Origin: Dendronalium phyllosphericum CENA369
GTDB taxonomy: Bacteria; Cyanobacteriota; Cyanobacteriia; Cyanobacteriales; Nostocaceae
Direction of reading: 5' to 3'
Length of the DNA stretch: 48,528 bases
NCBI RefSeq assembly: GCF_016056275.1
Contig: NZ_JAECZA010000024.1
Span: 1 to 48,528 of the forward strand
Each line of letters opens with the position of its first letter. Position 1 is the first letter of the stretch. Below, piece by piece: positions 23,703-32,960 of the stretch. The translations under genes and the position numbers were made by a program. The notes below the pieces were generated by a model, which was not told the origin of the DNA, made no database searches, and was given only the letters and a program-made list of their open reading frames with translations.

Positions 23703-25628
23703 ATGAGTATTATTACACTACAGTCAGTAAAAAAAGACTTTGGCATCAAAGAAATTTTAAAAGATGCTAATTTTAGTCTGGATGCTACTGATAAAGTTGG
23801 CTTAATCGGTACAAATGGTTCTGGTAAATCAACCTTATTAAAGATGATTGCGGGGCTAGAATCAGTTGATAGCGGTCAAATTCTTTTCAGTTCTGGTTCT
23901 AAAATCATTTACTTACCTCAGCAGCCAGAATTAGACGAAAACCGTACAGTTTTAGAGCAAGTTTTCGCTGATAGTGGCGAACACATGATTTTAGTACGTG
24001 AATACGAAGAACTGACTGATAAGCTGGCTCATTACCCAGAGGATAGCCAATTAATGTCTCGGCTTTCTGTGGTAATGCAGCGTATGGATGCAAGTGGGGC
24101 TTGGGAATTGGAAACCAATGCCAAAATCATCCTGAGTAAGTTAGGAATTTCTGACTTTAATGCCAAAATAGGAACTTTATCAGGAGGCTATCGTAAGCGT
24201 ATTGCCCTAGCAACAGCTTTGCTATCAGAACCAGACGTTTTACTCATGGATGAGCCAACAAACCATCTTGATGCTCTTTCTGTGGAATGGTTGCAAAGTT
24301 ATTTGAACCGCTTTCGCGGCGCACTTTTATTAATAACCCACGATCGCTACTTTTTGGATAAAGTTACCAATCGTATTATTGAAATTGACCGAGGCGATAT
24401 TTTCACTTACACGGGTAACTATTCGTATTACCTGGAAAAGAAAGCTTTGGCGGAAGAATCTGCTGTTAGCAGTCAACGCAAACATCAAGGTGTATTGCGA
24501 CGCGAACTCGAATGGTTAAAACGCGGCCCAAAAGCTAGGAGTACAAAACAAAAAGCGAGAATTGAACGCGTTCACGCGATGCGAGAAACCGAGTTTAAAC
24601 AAGCTCAGGGTAAAGTCGATATTTCCACAGTTAGTCGTCGTATTGGCAAGAAAGTTGTTGAACTGAATAATATATCGAAAGCTTATAGCGATCGCACCTT
24701 AATTAATAATTTTAGTTACGAATTTAGTCCAGAAGACCGCATTGGTATTATAGGCGGTAACGGTGCAGGTAAATCCACCCTTATGGATATCATTACCGGA
24801 CGCGTTCAGCCAGACTCAGGTAGTGTGGAAATTGGCACTACCATTCATATCGGTTATTTTGACCAACATTCTGAAGAATTACTCACAGCCTTAGATGAAA
24901 ATCAGCGCGTAATTGATTACATCAAAGAAGAAGGAGAATTTATCAAAATAGCCGACGGTACTAAAATTACTGCATCGCAAATGTTAGAGCGGTTTCTGTT
25001 TCCTGGAAACCAGCAATATGCTCCCATTCACAAACTCTCAGGAGGAGAAAAAAGGCGGTTATTTTTATTGCGTATTCTTATTAGCGCGCCGAATGTTTTG
25101 ATTTTAGACGAACCAACAAATGATTTAGATGTCCAGACATTAGCAGTCCTAGAAGATTATTTAGAAGACTTTTCTGGCTGTGTCATTGCAGTTTCTCACG
25201 ACCGCTACTTTCTCGACCGCGCTGTAGACACAATTTTTGCCTTAGAAGCAGGTGGAAATTTACGGCAATATCCAGGTAATTACTCTGTTTATCTAGACTA
25301 CAAAAAAGCCGAAGAAGAACAGCAAGTTGCTAACACAAAGGAAAAATCAAAAGATGTAGAAACTCAAAAAGCTACCTCTTCATCGCAAAATACAGAAAAT
25401 AAAAAGCGACGCAGATTATCAAATTGGGAGAAGCAGGAATTCGAGCAATTGGAAGGTAAAATTGCTCAGTTAGAAGACGAAAAAGCAGAAACTGAGAAAG
25501 AATTAACGAAAGTGTCGCCTGGAAATTACACCCAAGTGCAAAAACTCTACGAACAAGTGGAAAAGCTTAAGCAAGCCATTGATATGGCAACTGAACGCTG
25601 GTTAGAATTAGCTGAGATGGATTCCTAA
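23703..25628 (+). CDS. ABC-F family ATPase (Uup/EttA-like)
   Basis: The 641-aa soluble protein contains two ATPase domains without membrane helices. Domain 1: P-loop GTNGSGKST (about 37-45), signature LSGGYRKRIALATALL, Walker B LLMDEPTNHLD. Domain 2: P-loop GGNGAGKST, signature LSGGEKRRLFLLRILI, Walker B LILDEPTNDLD. Between them is the charged arm linker (RRELEWLKRGPKARSTKQKA). A C-terminal charged coiled coil (about 545-641) matches the Uup type, which binds nucleic acid. ABC-F proteins act on the ribosome or in DNA metabolism; the Uup-like tail favours that subgroup. It is monocistronic. Confidence 0.92.
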   Translation: MSIITLQSVKKDFGIKEILKDANFSLDATDKVGLIGTNGSGKSTLLKMIAGLESVDSGQILFSSGSKIIYLPQQPELDENRTVLEQVFADSGEHMILVREYEELTDKLAHYPEDSQLMSRLSVVMQRMDASGAWELETNAKIILSKLGISDFNAKIGTLSGGYRKRIALATALLSEPDVLLMDEPTNHLDALSVEWLQSYLNRFRGALLLITHDRYFLDKVTNRIIEIDRGDIFTYTGNYSYYLEKKALAEESAVSSQRKHQGVLRRELEWLKRGPKARSTKQKARIERVHAMRETEFKQAQGKVDISTVSRRIGKKVVELNNISKAYSDRTLINNFSYEFSPEDRIGIIGGNGAGKSTLMDIITGRVQPDSGSVEIGTTIHIGYFDQHSEELLTALDENQRVIDYIKEEGEFIKIADGTKITASQMLERFLFPGNQQYAPIHKLSGGEKRRLFLLRILISAPNVLILDEPTNDLDVQTLAVLEDYLEDFSGCVIAVSHDRYFLDRAVDTIFALEAGGNLRQYPGNYSVYLDYKKAEEEQQVANTKEKSKDVETQKATSSSQNTENKKRRRLSNWEKQEFEQLEGKIAQLEDEKAETEKELTKVSPGNYTQVQKLYEQVEKLKQAIDMATERWLELAEMDS

Positions 25629-25669
25629 TAAAATAGGCGATAAATAAGAACGTACTGGCGCTACTTAAA

Positions 25670-25777
25670 GTAGGGTGCGTTATGGCGAAGCGCAACGCAC
25701 CATATATCTCGGTGCGTTACGGCAAAAATATGATTATCGCTTTACCCTGAGTCGCTTCACGCCGTAACACACCCTAC
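25670..25777. repeat. GTAGGGTGCGTTA inverted-repeat element
   Basis: GTAGGGTGCGTTA (25670-25682) and TAACACACCCTAC (25765-25777) form 12/13 inverted ends. An inner hairpin (TGCGTT..AACGCA) lies at 25675-25698. This GTAGGGTGCGTTA motif is a familiar dispersed intergenic repeat of cyanobacteria. It carries no ORF. Confidence 0.7.
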
Positions 25778-25827
25778 AAAACAAAGATTTACTTGATAAA
25801 TCATTTATAAAAATATTAGCTAAAAAA

Positions 25828-26325
25828 ATGATAAATATTTCTATTCAATCTCTCCACCACTCAGCTATTCAATTTTTAGAACAAAGCCCCATTAAACGTT
25901 TAGAAACTCTTCAAGTGCTAGGTCTAGGTCGTTATGATTTTTTAACTAAGATGCGTCTTAATGAGGCAAACATAACTTGTGTAATGCGATTTTTGAAAAA
26001 TCCTAATGAGCTAAAGTTTCCCAATTTAGTTGAGGCAGATTTATCTAATTTAGTTTTAGATGAAGTAAATTTTATTAGGGGTAATTTATCAAGAAGCAAC
26101 CTCCAAGGCAGTAGCTTGGTAAATGCAGACTTACTATTTGCCAATTTTACAAAAGCTGATTTAAGAAATGCAGATTTAAGAGGCGCAACTCTTAATGAAA
26201 CCATTTGGTTGGATGCTTTAGTAGAAGGATGTCAGTTTAGTAGCAAAACTGGATTAACCGAACTACAACGTAAAGATTTACAACTGCGTGGCGCTAAGTT
26301 TAACTCTTCAATAGAAGATAACTAA
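25828..26325 (+). CDS. pentapeptide repeat protein
   Basis: The 165-aa protein has a nonrepeat N-terminus (about 1-65, with the segment [20 protein letters not shown]) and then about nine A(D/N)LXX-type units ([53 protein letters not shown]). These should coil into a right-handed quadrilateral beta helix. No membrane segment or enzyme domain is attached. Function is unknown; such proteins usually bind partners. It starts 28 bp before the PurT gene ends its own leader, so the pair may be co-transcribed. Confidence 0.8.
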   Translation: MINISIQSLHHSAIQFLEQSPIKRLETLQVLGLGRYDFLTKMRLNEANITCVMRFLKNPNELKFPNLVEADLSNLVLDEVNFIRGNLSRSNLQGSSLVNADLLFANFTKADLRNADLRGATLNETIWLDALVEGCQFSSKTGLTELQRKDLQLRGAKFNSSIEDN

Positions 26326-26353
26326 AAGATAAAAAGTTATATAGCAGAAATTT

Positions 26354-27529
26354 ATGAATAATTCGATTAAACTGCCCCAAAAATTAATGCTTCTGGGTTC
26401 GGGAGAACTAGGCAAAGAATTTGTAATTGCTGCTCAACGCCTTGGTAATTACGTAATCGCCGTTGACCGCTATGCCAACGCTCCAGCGATGCAAGTCGCA
26501 GACTGTAATGAAGTGATTTCTATGCTGAGTGCTGATGAATTAGAAGCTGTAGTTAAGAAACATCAGCCTGATTTTATAGTACCAGAAATCGAAGCGATTA
26601 GAACAGAAAAACTATTGGAATTTGAACAACGAGGCATTACTGTTATTCCGACTGCGGCGGCAACTAACTACACAATGAATCGCGACCGAATTAGGGAACT
26701 AGCGCATCAAGAATTAGGCATTAGAACTGCTAAATATGGCTATGCATTAACTTTAGAAGAATTGATTGCTATTTCTAATGAAATTGGATTTCCCAATGTT
26801 GTCAAACCAGTAATGTCATCCTCTGGTAAAGGACAGTCTGTAGTATCAGATAAAAGCGAAGTTGAGAAAGCTTGGAATTATGCGATCGCCAACTCTAGAG
26901 GTGACAGCCAAAAAGTTATAGTTGAAGAATTCATCAACTTTGAAATCGAAATAACTTTACTGACAATTAAACAGTGGAATGCACCAACAATTTACTGTCC
27001 TCCTATCGGTCATCGCCAAGAACGAGGAGATTATCAAGAGTCTTGGCAACCAGCAGGTATTTCTGAAGAAAAGCTATTGCAAGCCCAAGAAATAGCCACA
27101 AAAGTCACTGATGCTTTGGGAGGAGCCGGAATTTTTGGCGTTGAATTTTTCATCACCAAAGATGAAGTAATTTTTTCCGAACTTTCGCCCAGACCCCACG
27201 ATACAGGAATGGTGACATTAATCTCACAAAACCTCAATGAATTTGAACTACATTTGCGAGCAATTTTAGGCTTACCCATTCCCAATATAGAACAGTTGGG
27301 TTCGTCAGCTAGCGCCGTGATTTTAGCTTCCAAAAAATCAGATGCAATTGCTTTTATAGGTGTAGCTGAAGCTTTATCAGAAAAAGATGTAGATATTAGG
27401 TTATTTGGTAAACCCACAGCTCATCCTTATCGACGTATGGGAGTGGCGTTAGCAAAAGCTGCGAATGTCCAAGAAGCACGAGAAAAGGCTACAAAAGCAG
27501 CAAGTAAAATTCAAATTATCAATAAATAG
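26354..27529 (+). CDS. purT: formate-dependent phosphoribosylglycinamide formyltransferase
   Basis: PurT makes formylglycinamide ribonucleotide from GAR, formate and ATP in purine synthesis. The 391-aa length is normal. Diagnostic blocks are [20 protein letters not shown] at the N-terminus, [16 protein letters not shown] (ATP-grasp binding loop, about 158-173), a GVEFF segment with acidic metal ligands, and [20 protein letters not shown] near 278-297, which is the PurK/PurT signature. The C-terminal [11 protein letters not shown]-type end ([12 protein letters not shown]) is also characteristic. It begins 28 bp after the pentapeptide gene. Confidence 0.93.
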   Translation: MNNSIKLPQKLMLLGSGELGKEFVIAAQRLGNYVIAVDRYANAPAMQVADCNEVISMLSADELEAVVKKHQPDFIVPEIEAIRTEKLLEFEQRGITVIPTAAATNYTMNRDRIRELAHQELGIRTAKYGYALTLEELIAISNEIGFPNVVKPVMSSSGKGQSVVSDKSEVEKAWNYAIANSRGDSQKVIVEEFINFEIEITLLTIKQWNAPTIYCPPIGHRQERGDYQESWQPAGISEEKLLQAQEIATKVTDALGGAGIFGVEFFITKDEVIFSELSPRPHDTGMVTLISQNLNEFELHLRAILGLPIPNIEQLGSSASAVILASKKSDAIAFIGVAEALSEKDVDIRLFGKPTAHPYRRMGVALAKAANVQEAREKATKAASKIQIINK

Positions 27530-27845
27530 CGATACGTTTAAGTTGCATATCAGGATTTTCCAGTCAACACATGGCTTAAGATATATAATTTAGCGGTATA
27601 TATACTGACTAAATGCATCCTACTTTATAGTCTTTAAACAGATATTTTCATTTAAATTTATACCAATTTAAATAATGCTTGCGACACATAAATTCTTCGT
27701 AGAGGCACGGTAGTACCGTGTCCCTACCCATTTGTTGCATTCTTTTTTCAAATTGGTATTACTTTATAAATATCCTCTAGCTGATATAAAAAGGTTGCCA
27801 ATTTTGGGAATAATAACCTTACCGTAAAGCTAGTAACAAATATAT
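27530..27845. other. intergenic region before the FIST gene
   Basis: No gene is visible in this 316-bp spacer. About one third is the inverted-repeat element at 27660-27759. The rest is AT-rich and probably contains the promoter of the FIST/kinase pair. Confidence 0.5.
27660..27759. repeat. 100-bp inverted-repeat element with inner palindrome
   Basis: Ends are exact 10-bp inverted repeats (ATACCAATTT at 27660-27669, AAATTGGTAT at 27750-27759). The centre is a palindrome at 27699-27727 (GTAGAGGCACGG..CCGTGTCCCTAC). The right 25 bp (27733-27757) are the exact reverse complement of 32834-32858. The end motif also matches the element at 549-645. Confidence 0.7.
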
Positions 27846-29003
27846 ATGTTGAACGCAGTAGTTGGTCATAGTAACGATCCAGATTCTATGTCAGCGATTA
27901 CTGAAGTTATAGAGCAATGCCATAATGCTTTAGCTGGGAAAGTTCCTCAAGCTGGTATTTTGTTTGCAGCAATTGACTTCGATCATGCACTTATGTTGCA
28001 AGAAATTGATCGAGCCTTTACAGGAATTGAGTTAATCGGTGGGACAACCGATGCCGAAATTTCTTCAGTGTTAAAGTTTCAGCAAGACTCTGTAACCTTA
28101 ATGCTATTTTCGTCAGAAGAAATTGAGATTTGTGCAGGCTTGGGTCGAGGGTTATCAAAAAACTCAATTGCCGCTACTAAACAAGCTGTCGAACAAGCAC
28201 AATCAAAAATTATTAATAAATTTGCGTCTCAATTGTGCTTAACAATTCCAGAAAGTTTAACAGTTGATGGAGTCTCAATTGTAGATGGATTAAAGCAGGC
28301 ACTAGGAAAACATATTCCTATTTTTGGTGGATTGACCGCAGATCAATGGAAATTTGAAAATACATATCAATTTTTTCAAAGTGAAGTTTTGTCTGATTCT
28401 GTTCCTATCTTGCTATTTTCAGGTAACTTTTTGTTTTCTCAAGGAGTAGCTAGTGGTTGGCATCCTATTGGAAATAAAGGAAAAGTTACTAAGGTTAATC
28501 AAAATCTTCTTTATGAAATTGATGGAAAGCCAGCATTAGATTTTTATTATCATTATCTCGGCGGTCTGCCTCCTTCTGGAGAATATCCTTTAGCAGTATT
28601 TGATGAACAAGAGCAGGGGTTTTATATGCGCGCCCCTAGTAGTCATAACGCTCTAGAGGGAAGCATTACATTTTTAGGAGAAATTCCCGAAAACGCTTTT
28701 GTCCAAATTGCCCAAGCGAGTCGAGAAGATATTCTCGGTGCTGCTAAAACCTCAATTACAAATGCTTTAGAAAATTATCCGGGAACAAAGCCGGATGCAG
28801 CCATATTTTTTTCCTGTGCAGCTCGGCGGCAATTGCTGGGCACGCGCACTATCGAAGAGTATCAGCTTGCTCAAGAATGTTTAAACACAACAATACCTGG
28901 TTGTGGTTTTTATACTCATGGTGAAATTTCACCTTTAACTCATGGAGGAGAAACTCGATTGCATCACGAAACATTTGTGACTCTTCTAATAGGAATGCAT
29001 TAA
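27846..29003 (+). CDS. FIST N / FIST C sensory domain protein
   Basis: The 385-aa soluble protein consists of an N-terminal FIST domain (about 1-200; blocks GILFAAIDFDH, GIELIGGTTDAEISS, FGGLTADQWKFE) and a C-terminal FIST domain (about 210-385; LDFYYHYLGGLPPSGEYPLA, then SCAARRQLLGTRT and PGCGFYTHGEISPL). FIST domains are ligand-sensing modules thought to bind small molecules such as amino acids. The stop is 3 bp before the start of a histidine kinase, so the pair is surely co-translated. The protein has no output domain of its own, so the kinase is the likely output. Confidence 0.88.
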   Translation: MLNAVVGHSNDPDSMSAITEVIEQCHNALAGKVPQAGILFAAIDFDHALMLQEIDRAFTGIELIGGTTDAEISSVLKFQQDSVTLMLFSSEEIEICAGLGRGLSKNSIAATKQAVEQAQSKIINKFASQLCLTIPESLTVDGVSIVDGLKQALGKHIPIFGGLTADQWKFENTYQFFQSEVLSDSVPILLFSGNFLFSQGVASGWHPIGNKGKVTKVNQNLLYEIDGKPALDFYYHYLGGLPPSGEYPLAVFDEQEQGFYMRAPSSHNALEGSITFLGEIPENAFVQIAQASREDILGAAKTSITNALENYPGTKPDAAIFFSCAARRQLLGTRTIEEYQLAQECLNTTIPGCGFYTHGEISPLTHGGETRLHHETFVTLLIGMH

Positions 29004-29006
29004 ACA

Positions 29007-30116
29007 ATGACAGAATTAGACTATGAGCAAAAAATTAAGGAGCTAGAAAAAGCAAATAGAATTCTCCAAAAAAAACTAGAACGTTCTGAAAATAATCGTA
29101 TTTTACTAGAAAAAAGTAATGATAAAAAAGAAAACTTGTTTCTAAATGTTATTAATGAACTCAGAGAATCACAAAAAACATTAGAGGAGCGAAGTTACGA
29201 TTTAGAACAAGCTTTAAAAAAGCTACAAGCCATGCAAAGCAAACTAGTAGAATCTGAAAAAATGTCAGCTTTGGGTCTATTAGTGGCTGGAATTGCTCAC
29301 GAAATAAATAATCCTGTTAATTTTATTCATGGCAATCTTCAATATGCTGCTGAATATGCTCGTGATATTTTAGATTTATTACAGTGCTATCAAGAAACTT
29401 CTTGTAGTTCTCATCAAGTAATAGCAAAAAAAATTAAAATTAATGATTTTGATTTTATTAGAGAAGACTTTATTCGACTTATGAAGTCTATGCAATATGG
29501 TACTCAACGCATCCAAGAAATTGTCCAGTCTTTACGCACATTCTCTCATTTGGATGAGGCAGAGTTTAAAGCTGTTGATATCCATGAAGGTATTAATAGC
29601 ACTCTGATGATTTTGCAAAGTCGGCTAAAATCTCAACCAAACCGTCCAGAAATTACAGTTATTCAAGAATACGGCAGTATTCCTTTAATAGAGTGTTATG
29701 CAGGTAAGCTCAATCAAGTATTTTTAAATATTATTAAAAATGCAATTGATGCTTTAGAGCAGAAATTAGATAATGAACAGAAATTTTACCAAAAACCGGG
29801 TATAGATTGTTTACAATCTACTTTCTGCTCATCACATTTAATTCCGACAATTCACATTATTACAGAGTTAGTAGATAGCTGGGTAAAAATTTATATTAGT
29901 GACAATGGTTGGGGAATGGATGAGCAGGTAACTCAACAAATATTTAACGCATTTTTCACTACTAAACCTGTAGGTAAAGGTATGGGTTTAGGTCTATTTA
30001 TTAGCTATCAAATCATTGTTGAAAACCATCAAGGTAAACTAGAATATAACTCCACTCCTGGTATAGGTACAGAATTTGTAATTATGATACCTCGACAACT
30101 AAGAGGTAATTTGTAA
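29007..30116 (+). CDS. sensor histidine kinase, soluble, coiled-coil N-terminus
   Basis: The 369-aa cytoplasmic kinase starts with a long coiled coil (about 5-85). The H-box is GIAHEINNPVNFIHGN with phosphoacceptor His98. Then come the N-box (FLNIIKNAIDAL), G1 (ISDNGWGMDE) and G2 (GKGMGLGLFIS) of the HATPase domain. It has no input domain, membrane helix or receiver. The N-terminal coil probably docks the FIST-domain protein encoded 3 bp upstream. The H-box type with NNP is common in cyanobacterial FIST/PAS kinases. No response regulator gene lies nearby. Confidence 0.9.
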   Translation: MTELDYEQKIKELEKANRILQKKLERSENNRILLEKSNDKKENLFLNVINELRESQKTLEERSYDLEQALKKLQAMQSKLVESEKMSALGLLVAGIAHEINNPVNFIHGNLQYAAEYARDILDLLQCYQETSCSSHQVIAKKIKINDFDFIREDFIRLMKSMQYGTQRIQEIVQSLRTFSHLDEAEFKAVDIHEGINSTLMILQSRLKSQPNRPEITVIQEYGSIPLIECYAGKLNQVFLNIIKNAIDALEQKLDNEQKFYQKPGIDCLQSTFCSSHLIPTIHIITELVDSWVKIYISDNGWGMDEQVTQQIFNAFFTTKPVGKGMGLGLFISYQIIVENHQGKLEYNSTPGIGTEFVIMIPRQLRGNL

Positions 30117-30137
30117 AAAAGCTGACAATTATAAGCT

Positions 30138-30162
30138 GCTGTGGCAGTTGCGCTGCCACAGC
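30138..30162. terminator. GC-rich hairpin between convergent genes
   Basis: GCTGTGGCAG (30138-30147) pairs exactly with CTGCCACAGC (30153-30162), loop 5 nt, between the histidine kinase and the beta-lactamase-like gene. No T-run, so termination strength is uncertain. Confidence 0.6.
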
Positions 30163-30187
30163 CAGCATACATTAAGCGAGACTGTTT

Positions 30188-31525
30188 TTACCTCGTAGCA
30201 CTGTCAGGAGAATCAACCGTAGCAACTGGGTTAGGCTGATTTAGATAATCGTAGACAAGGTGAGAAACTTGGCGGATAAAGTCTCTTCCCCTGACATCTT
30301 TATAAGGACGTTTGACGAAGATTGCAGCCAGATAATGCTTGCCACTAGGCATAGTAATAAATCCGGCATCACCGATGAGAAAACCGATATCTCCTGTTTT
30401 GTTGGCAATGACTGCACCTTTCCCTAAACCAGCTGGTAACAGTGTGTGAATGGTGGTGCGACGCAGAATATCCAAAGCTTGCTCTTTACTAGTTGGAGTC
30501 ACAAGTTTGTCATTCACCAACAAAGCCAACACCCGCGCCATATCTTGCGAACTTGTGGTATTGGTTCCTCGGAGATCGGCTAAAAGATGCCGAATCACCG
30601 TGTCTTTCAGTCCCCAACTACGAAAACGCTGATTGAGTCGTGCTGCACCGCCCAAGCGATCGATAATCATGTTGGTGGCTGTATTGTCGCTAATAGTCAC
30701 CATCTTGTTAATGGTTTCCAAAGCAGTGTACTTCTTACCAACTCGCTGATACTGCATGATTCCAGAACCATTGGTTACTAAGTCACCCCGCATCGTTAGC
30801 ATTTCATCGAGTGTGACTTTACCAGCATCTAAGTCCTGAAAAAAGGCAATGAGAATTGGCAGTTTGATTGTACTAGCAGCGGGGAAGACGCGATCGCCTC
30901 CAATATCTAGATAATTTCCAGTATCCAAATCCAGAAAAAACATTCCTGTTTGCAGAAAACTGTACCGCGCCATCAAAGCTTTAATTTGAGGTTCCAGCAC
31001 CTTCATTGATGAATGCATCGGAACCACACCAGCAAACAAATTACTATTAGTAACTGTTGGTTCCGTACTTGGTTTCGTCGCAATTTCTGGGGGATTTGGT
31101 TGACTTATAGCCAATCGTATCGGCTGAGGTAACTGCAAAGACCAAGAGTTGGGTGATTGTTCTTGCAGCTTTACTTGTGCTGGATCGAAGGTATAACCAG
31201 GTGCGAGGCTAATTGAGATGCGCGTGGTATTTGCGGTCAATTGTTGGATGCGAACTTCTCTGGTTATTAATCCCACTTTTTGACTGAGTGGATATTTTAA
31301 GCTAACTCCTGGCAGATCGATTACCAAACGAGTCGGGTTAGCAAACATTTGTACTTGAGGTTGAACATTCTCATCTGTGGTGAAGTTCAAATTATTGCGA
31401 TTGCTATCAAAATGCCAATTGGCGATTGTAGCAGCTTTGACGCTAGAACCAAGCAGAAAAACACTTAAAAAGCTGGATAACAACCAGCTGGCTTTGGCAA
31501 TGTTTACTTTAGGTGTGACTAACAT
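30188..31525 (-). CDS. AMIN domain plus class A beta-lactamase-like serine hydrolase
   Basis: The 445-aa exported protein has a signal peptide (1-31, ending SSVKA), an AMIN domain (about 33-140; IANWHFD, ANPTRLVIDLPGV, RISISLAPGY) that targets peptidoglycan or septal regions, and a beta-lactamase-like domain (about 165-430). The active-site set is Ser218-x-x-Lys221 (ASTIKLP), SDN at 279-281 and KTG at 376-378. The omega-loop Glu-x-x-Leu-Asn of true class A enzymes is not visible where expected (DLRGTNTTS instead), so deacylation is probably poor. It may be a D,D-peptidase or a cell-wall binding protein rather than a resistance enzyme. Confidence 0.85.
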   Translation of the reverse strand: MLVTPKVNIAKASWLLSSFLSVFLLGSSVKAATIANWHFDSNRNNLNFTTDENVQPQVQMFANPTRLVIDLPGVSLKYPLSQKVGLITREVRIQQLTANTTRISISLAPGYTFDPAQVKLQEQSPNSWSLQLPQPIRLAISQPNPPEIATKPSTEPTVTNSNLFAGVVPMHSSMKVLEPQIKALMARYSFLQTGMFFLDLDTGNYLDIGGDRVFPAASTIKLPILIAFFQDLDAGKVTLDEMLTMRGDLVTNGSGIMQYQRVGKKYTALETINKMVTISDNTATNMIIDRLGGAARLNQRFRSWGLKDTVIRHLLADLRGTNTTSSQDMARVLALLVNDKLVTPTSKEQALDILRRTTIHTLLPAGLGKGAVIANKTGDIGFLIGDAGFITMPSGKHYLAAIFVKRPYKDVRGRDFIRQVSHLVYDYLNQPNPVATVDSPDSATR

Positions 31526-31763
31526 TTAGCGATCGGTTTGTGTGTGAGGAGGATTCAGCAAAAACTCTCACTAATAAATCACAATATTGACCGTTTGTCA
31601 AAATTATGCATTAGTAAAAGGGACTGGGGATTGGGGTAGTGGTATATCAGGGGATTCCCTTCTGCCCTCTGCCCTCTACTTTCTTAACGAGAAAAGCGAT
31701 CGCTTGCTTGACTCTGCTTTTCGGTAAAATAACTTAGTTACTCAGCAAGGAACAGTTAGGATC

Positions 31764-32636
31764 GTGGCTCAAGCTAGTATTGGGATTATTGGTGGTAGCG
31801 GTCTATACAAAATGGATGCCCTCAAAGATGTAGAAGAGGTGCAAGTCCAAACACCGTTCGGTTCGCCTTCTGATGCTTTGATTTTGGGAACACTTGACGG
31901 TACGCAAGTAGCTTTTTTAGCTCGTCATGGTCGCAATCATACTTTATTGCCTTCTGAGTTACCGTTTCGTGCCAACATTCATGCGATGAAGCAACTAGGC
32001 GTAAAGTATTTAATCTCAGCTAGTGCTGTGGGTTCCTTGAAGGAAGAAGCAAAACCACTGGATATGGTAGTACCAGACCAGTTTATCGACCGGACGAAAA
32101 ATCGGGTTTCAACCTTTTTCGGTGAAGGAATTGTGGCTCACATAGCTTTTGCCGAACCGATTTGTCAAAATCTCTCGAAAGTGCTGGCGGATGCGATCGC
32201 TTCTCTAAATTTACCAGAAGTTTCTTTGCATCGCGGTGGGATCTATGTGTGCATGGAAGGCCCGGCATTTTCAACCAAGGCAGAATCGAATCTTTACCGC
32301 AGTTGGGGTGCAACAATCATTGGTATGACAAATTTACCAGAAGCGAAATTAGCAAGAGAAGCAGAAATTGCCTATGCAACTTTAGCGCTGGTGACTGATT
32401 ACGACTGTTGGCATCCCGACCACGATAGTGTCACCGTGGAGATGGTGATTGGTAATTTGCAGCGAAATGCAGTCAACGCTCAAAAGGTAATTCAAGAAAC
32501 TGTGCGGCAGTTGAGTGAAAATCCTCCGCCTAGCGATGCTCATTCGGCTTTGAAGTATGCAATTTTGACGCAATTGGACAAAGCACCAGCAGCAACAAAG
32601 GAAAAGTTAAAGTTATTGTTGCAGAAGTATTTGTAG
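31764..32636 (+). CDS. mtnP: S-methyl-5'-thioadenosine phosphorylase
   Basis: MtnP splits methylthioadenosine with phosphate in methionine salvage. The 290-aa protein matches the family: [20 protein letters not shown] at the start, [20 protein letters not shown] (about 51-70; phosphate and substrate contacts), [20 protein letters not shown] (about 158-177), and the specificity end [20 protein letters not shown]. The start is GTG at 31764. No other methionine salvage gene is adjacent, as usual in cyanobacteria. Monocistronic; an unusual repeat-rich spacer follows. Confidence 0.94.
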   Translation: MAQASIGIIGGSGLYKMDALKDVEEVQVQTPFGSPSDALILGTLDGTQVAFLARHGRNHTLLPSELPFRANIHAMKQLGVKYLISASAVGSLKEEAKPLDMVVPDQFIDRTKNRVSTFFGEGIVAHIAFAEPICQNLSKVLADAIASLNLPEVSLHRGGIYVCMEGPAFSTKAESNLYRSWGATIIGMTNLPEAKLAREAEIAYATLALVTDYDCWHPDHDSVTVEMVIGNLQRNAVNAQKVIQETVRQLSENPPPSDAHSALKYAILTQLDKAPAATKEKLKLLLQKYL

Positions 32637-32667
32637 ACTTGCTCATAATTTTACGTAAGTTCGATGA

Positions 32668-32771
32668 ACCTCTCCCTCCCAACCTCCCTCTCCCACGGGG
32701 AAAGAGAGGAGCAATGAGAAATTAGGGTTTTGGCTCCCCTCTCCGCGTCGGAGAGGGGTTGGGGGAGAGGT
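32668..32771. repeat. CCTCTCCC inverted-repeat element
   Basis: ACCTCTCCCTCCCAACC (32668-32684) is complementary, with a 2-nt bulge, to GGTTGGGGGAGAGGT (32757-32771). Inside is a perfect 10-bp hairpin CCCCTCTCCG/CGGAGAGGGG (32736-32745, 32749-32758) with a 3-nt loop. This repeat type is widespread in cyanobacterial intergenic DNA and may also terminate mtnP. Confidence 0.7.
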
Positions 32772-32833
32772 CAAAAAAGGGTTTGTCGAACTCACTTTAA
32801 TGAGGGATTGAGAGGTTTTTTGCGTAAGTCCTA

Positions 32834-32895
32834 ACCAATTTGAAAAAAGAATGCAACAGACATCTTGGTAGGGGCGCTGTTACGTTCGCCCTTAC
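32834..32895. repeat. composite dispersed repeat
   Basis: ACCAATTTGAAAAAAGAATG-CAACA (32834-32858) is the exact reverse complement of 27733-27757; ten bases later 32868-32895 is the exact inverse of 12529-12556. The composite suggests one element family carrying variable inner palindromes. Confidence 0.75.
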
Positions 32896-32960
32896 AAACA
32901 ATTCATCTACCCCTTTTTAAGGGGTCGCCGCAGGTGGGGGAATCTTACCAGATTGGCTGC

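Larger units (their letters stand above)
32637..32960. other. repeat-filled spacer after mtnP
   Basis: The 324-bp spacer is almost entirely dispersed repeats: the CCTCTCCC inverted element (32668-32771) and the fragment of the ATACCAATTT family plus the 28-bp GTAGGGGCGCTG repeat (32834-32895). No ORF or promoter could be supported. Confidence 0.6.

Noticed and set aside
30188-31525. Antibiotic resistance beta-lactamase
   Set aside because: An AMIN domain precedes the fold and the class A omega-loop Glu motif is not visible, so a resistance role cannot be claimed.
32637-32960. Possible small RNA or ORF in the spacer after mtnP
   Set aside because: The strong hairpins are explained by dispersed intergenic repeats found elsewhere in the window.
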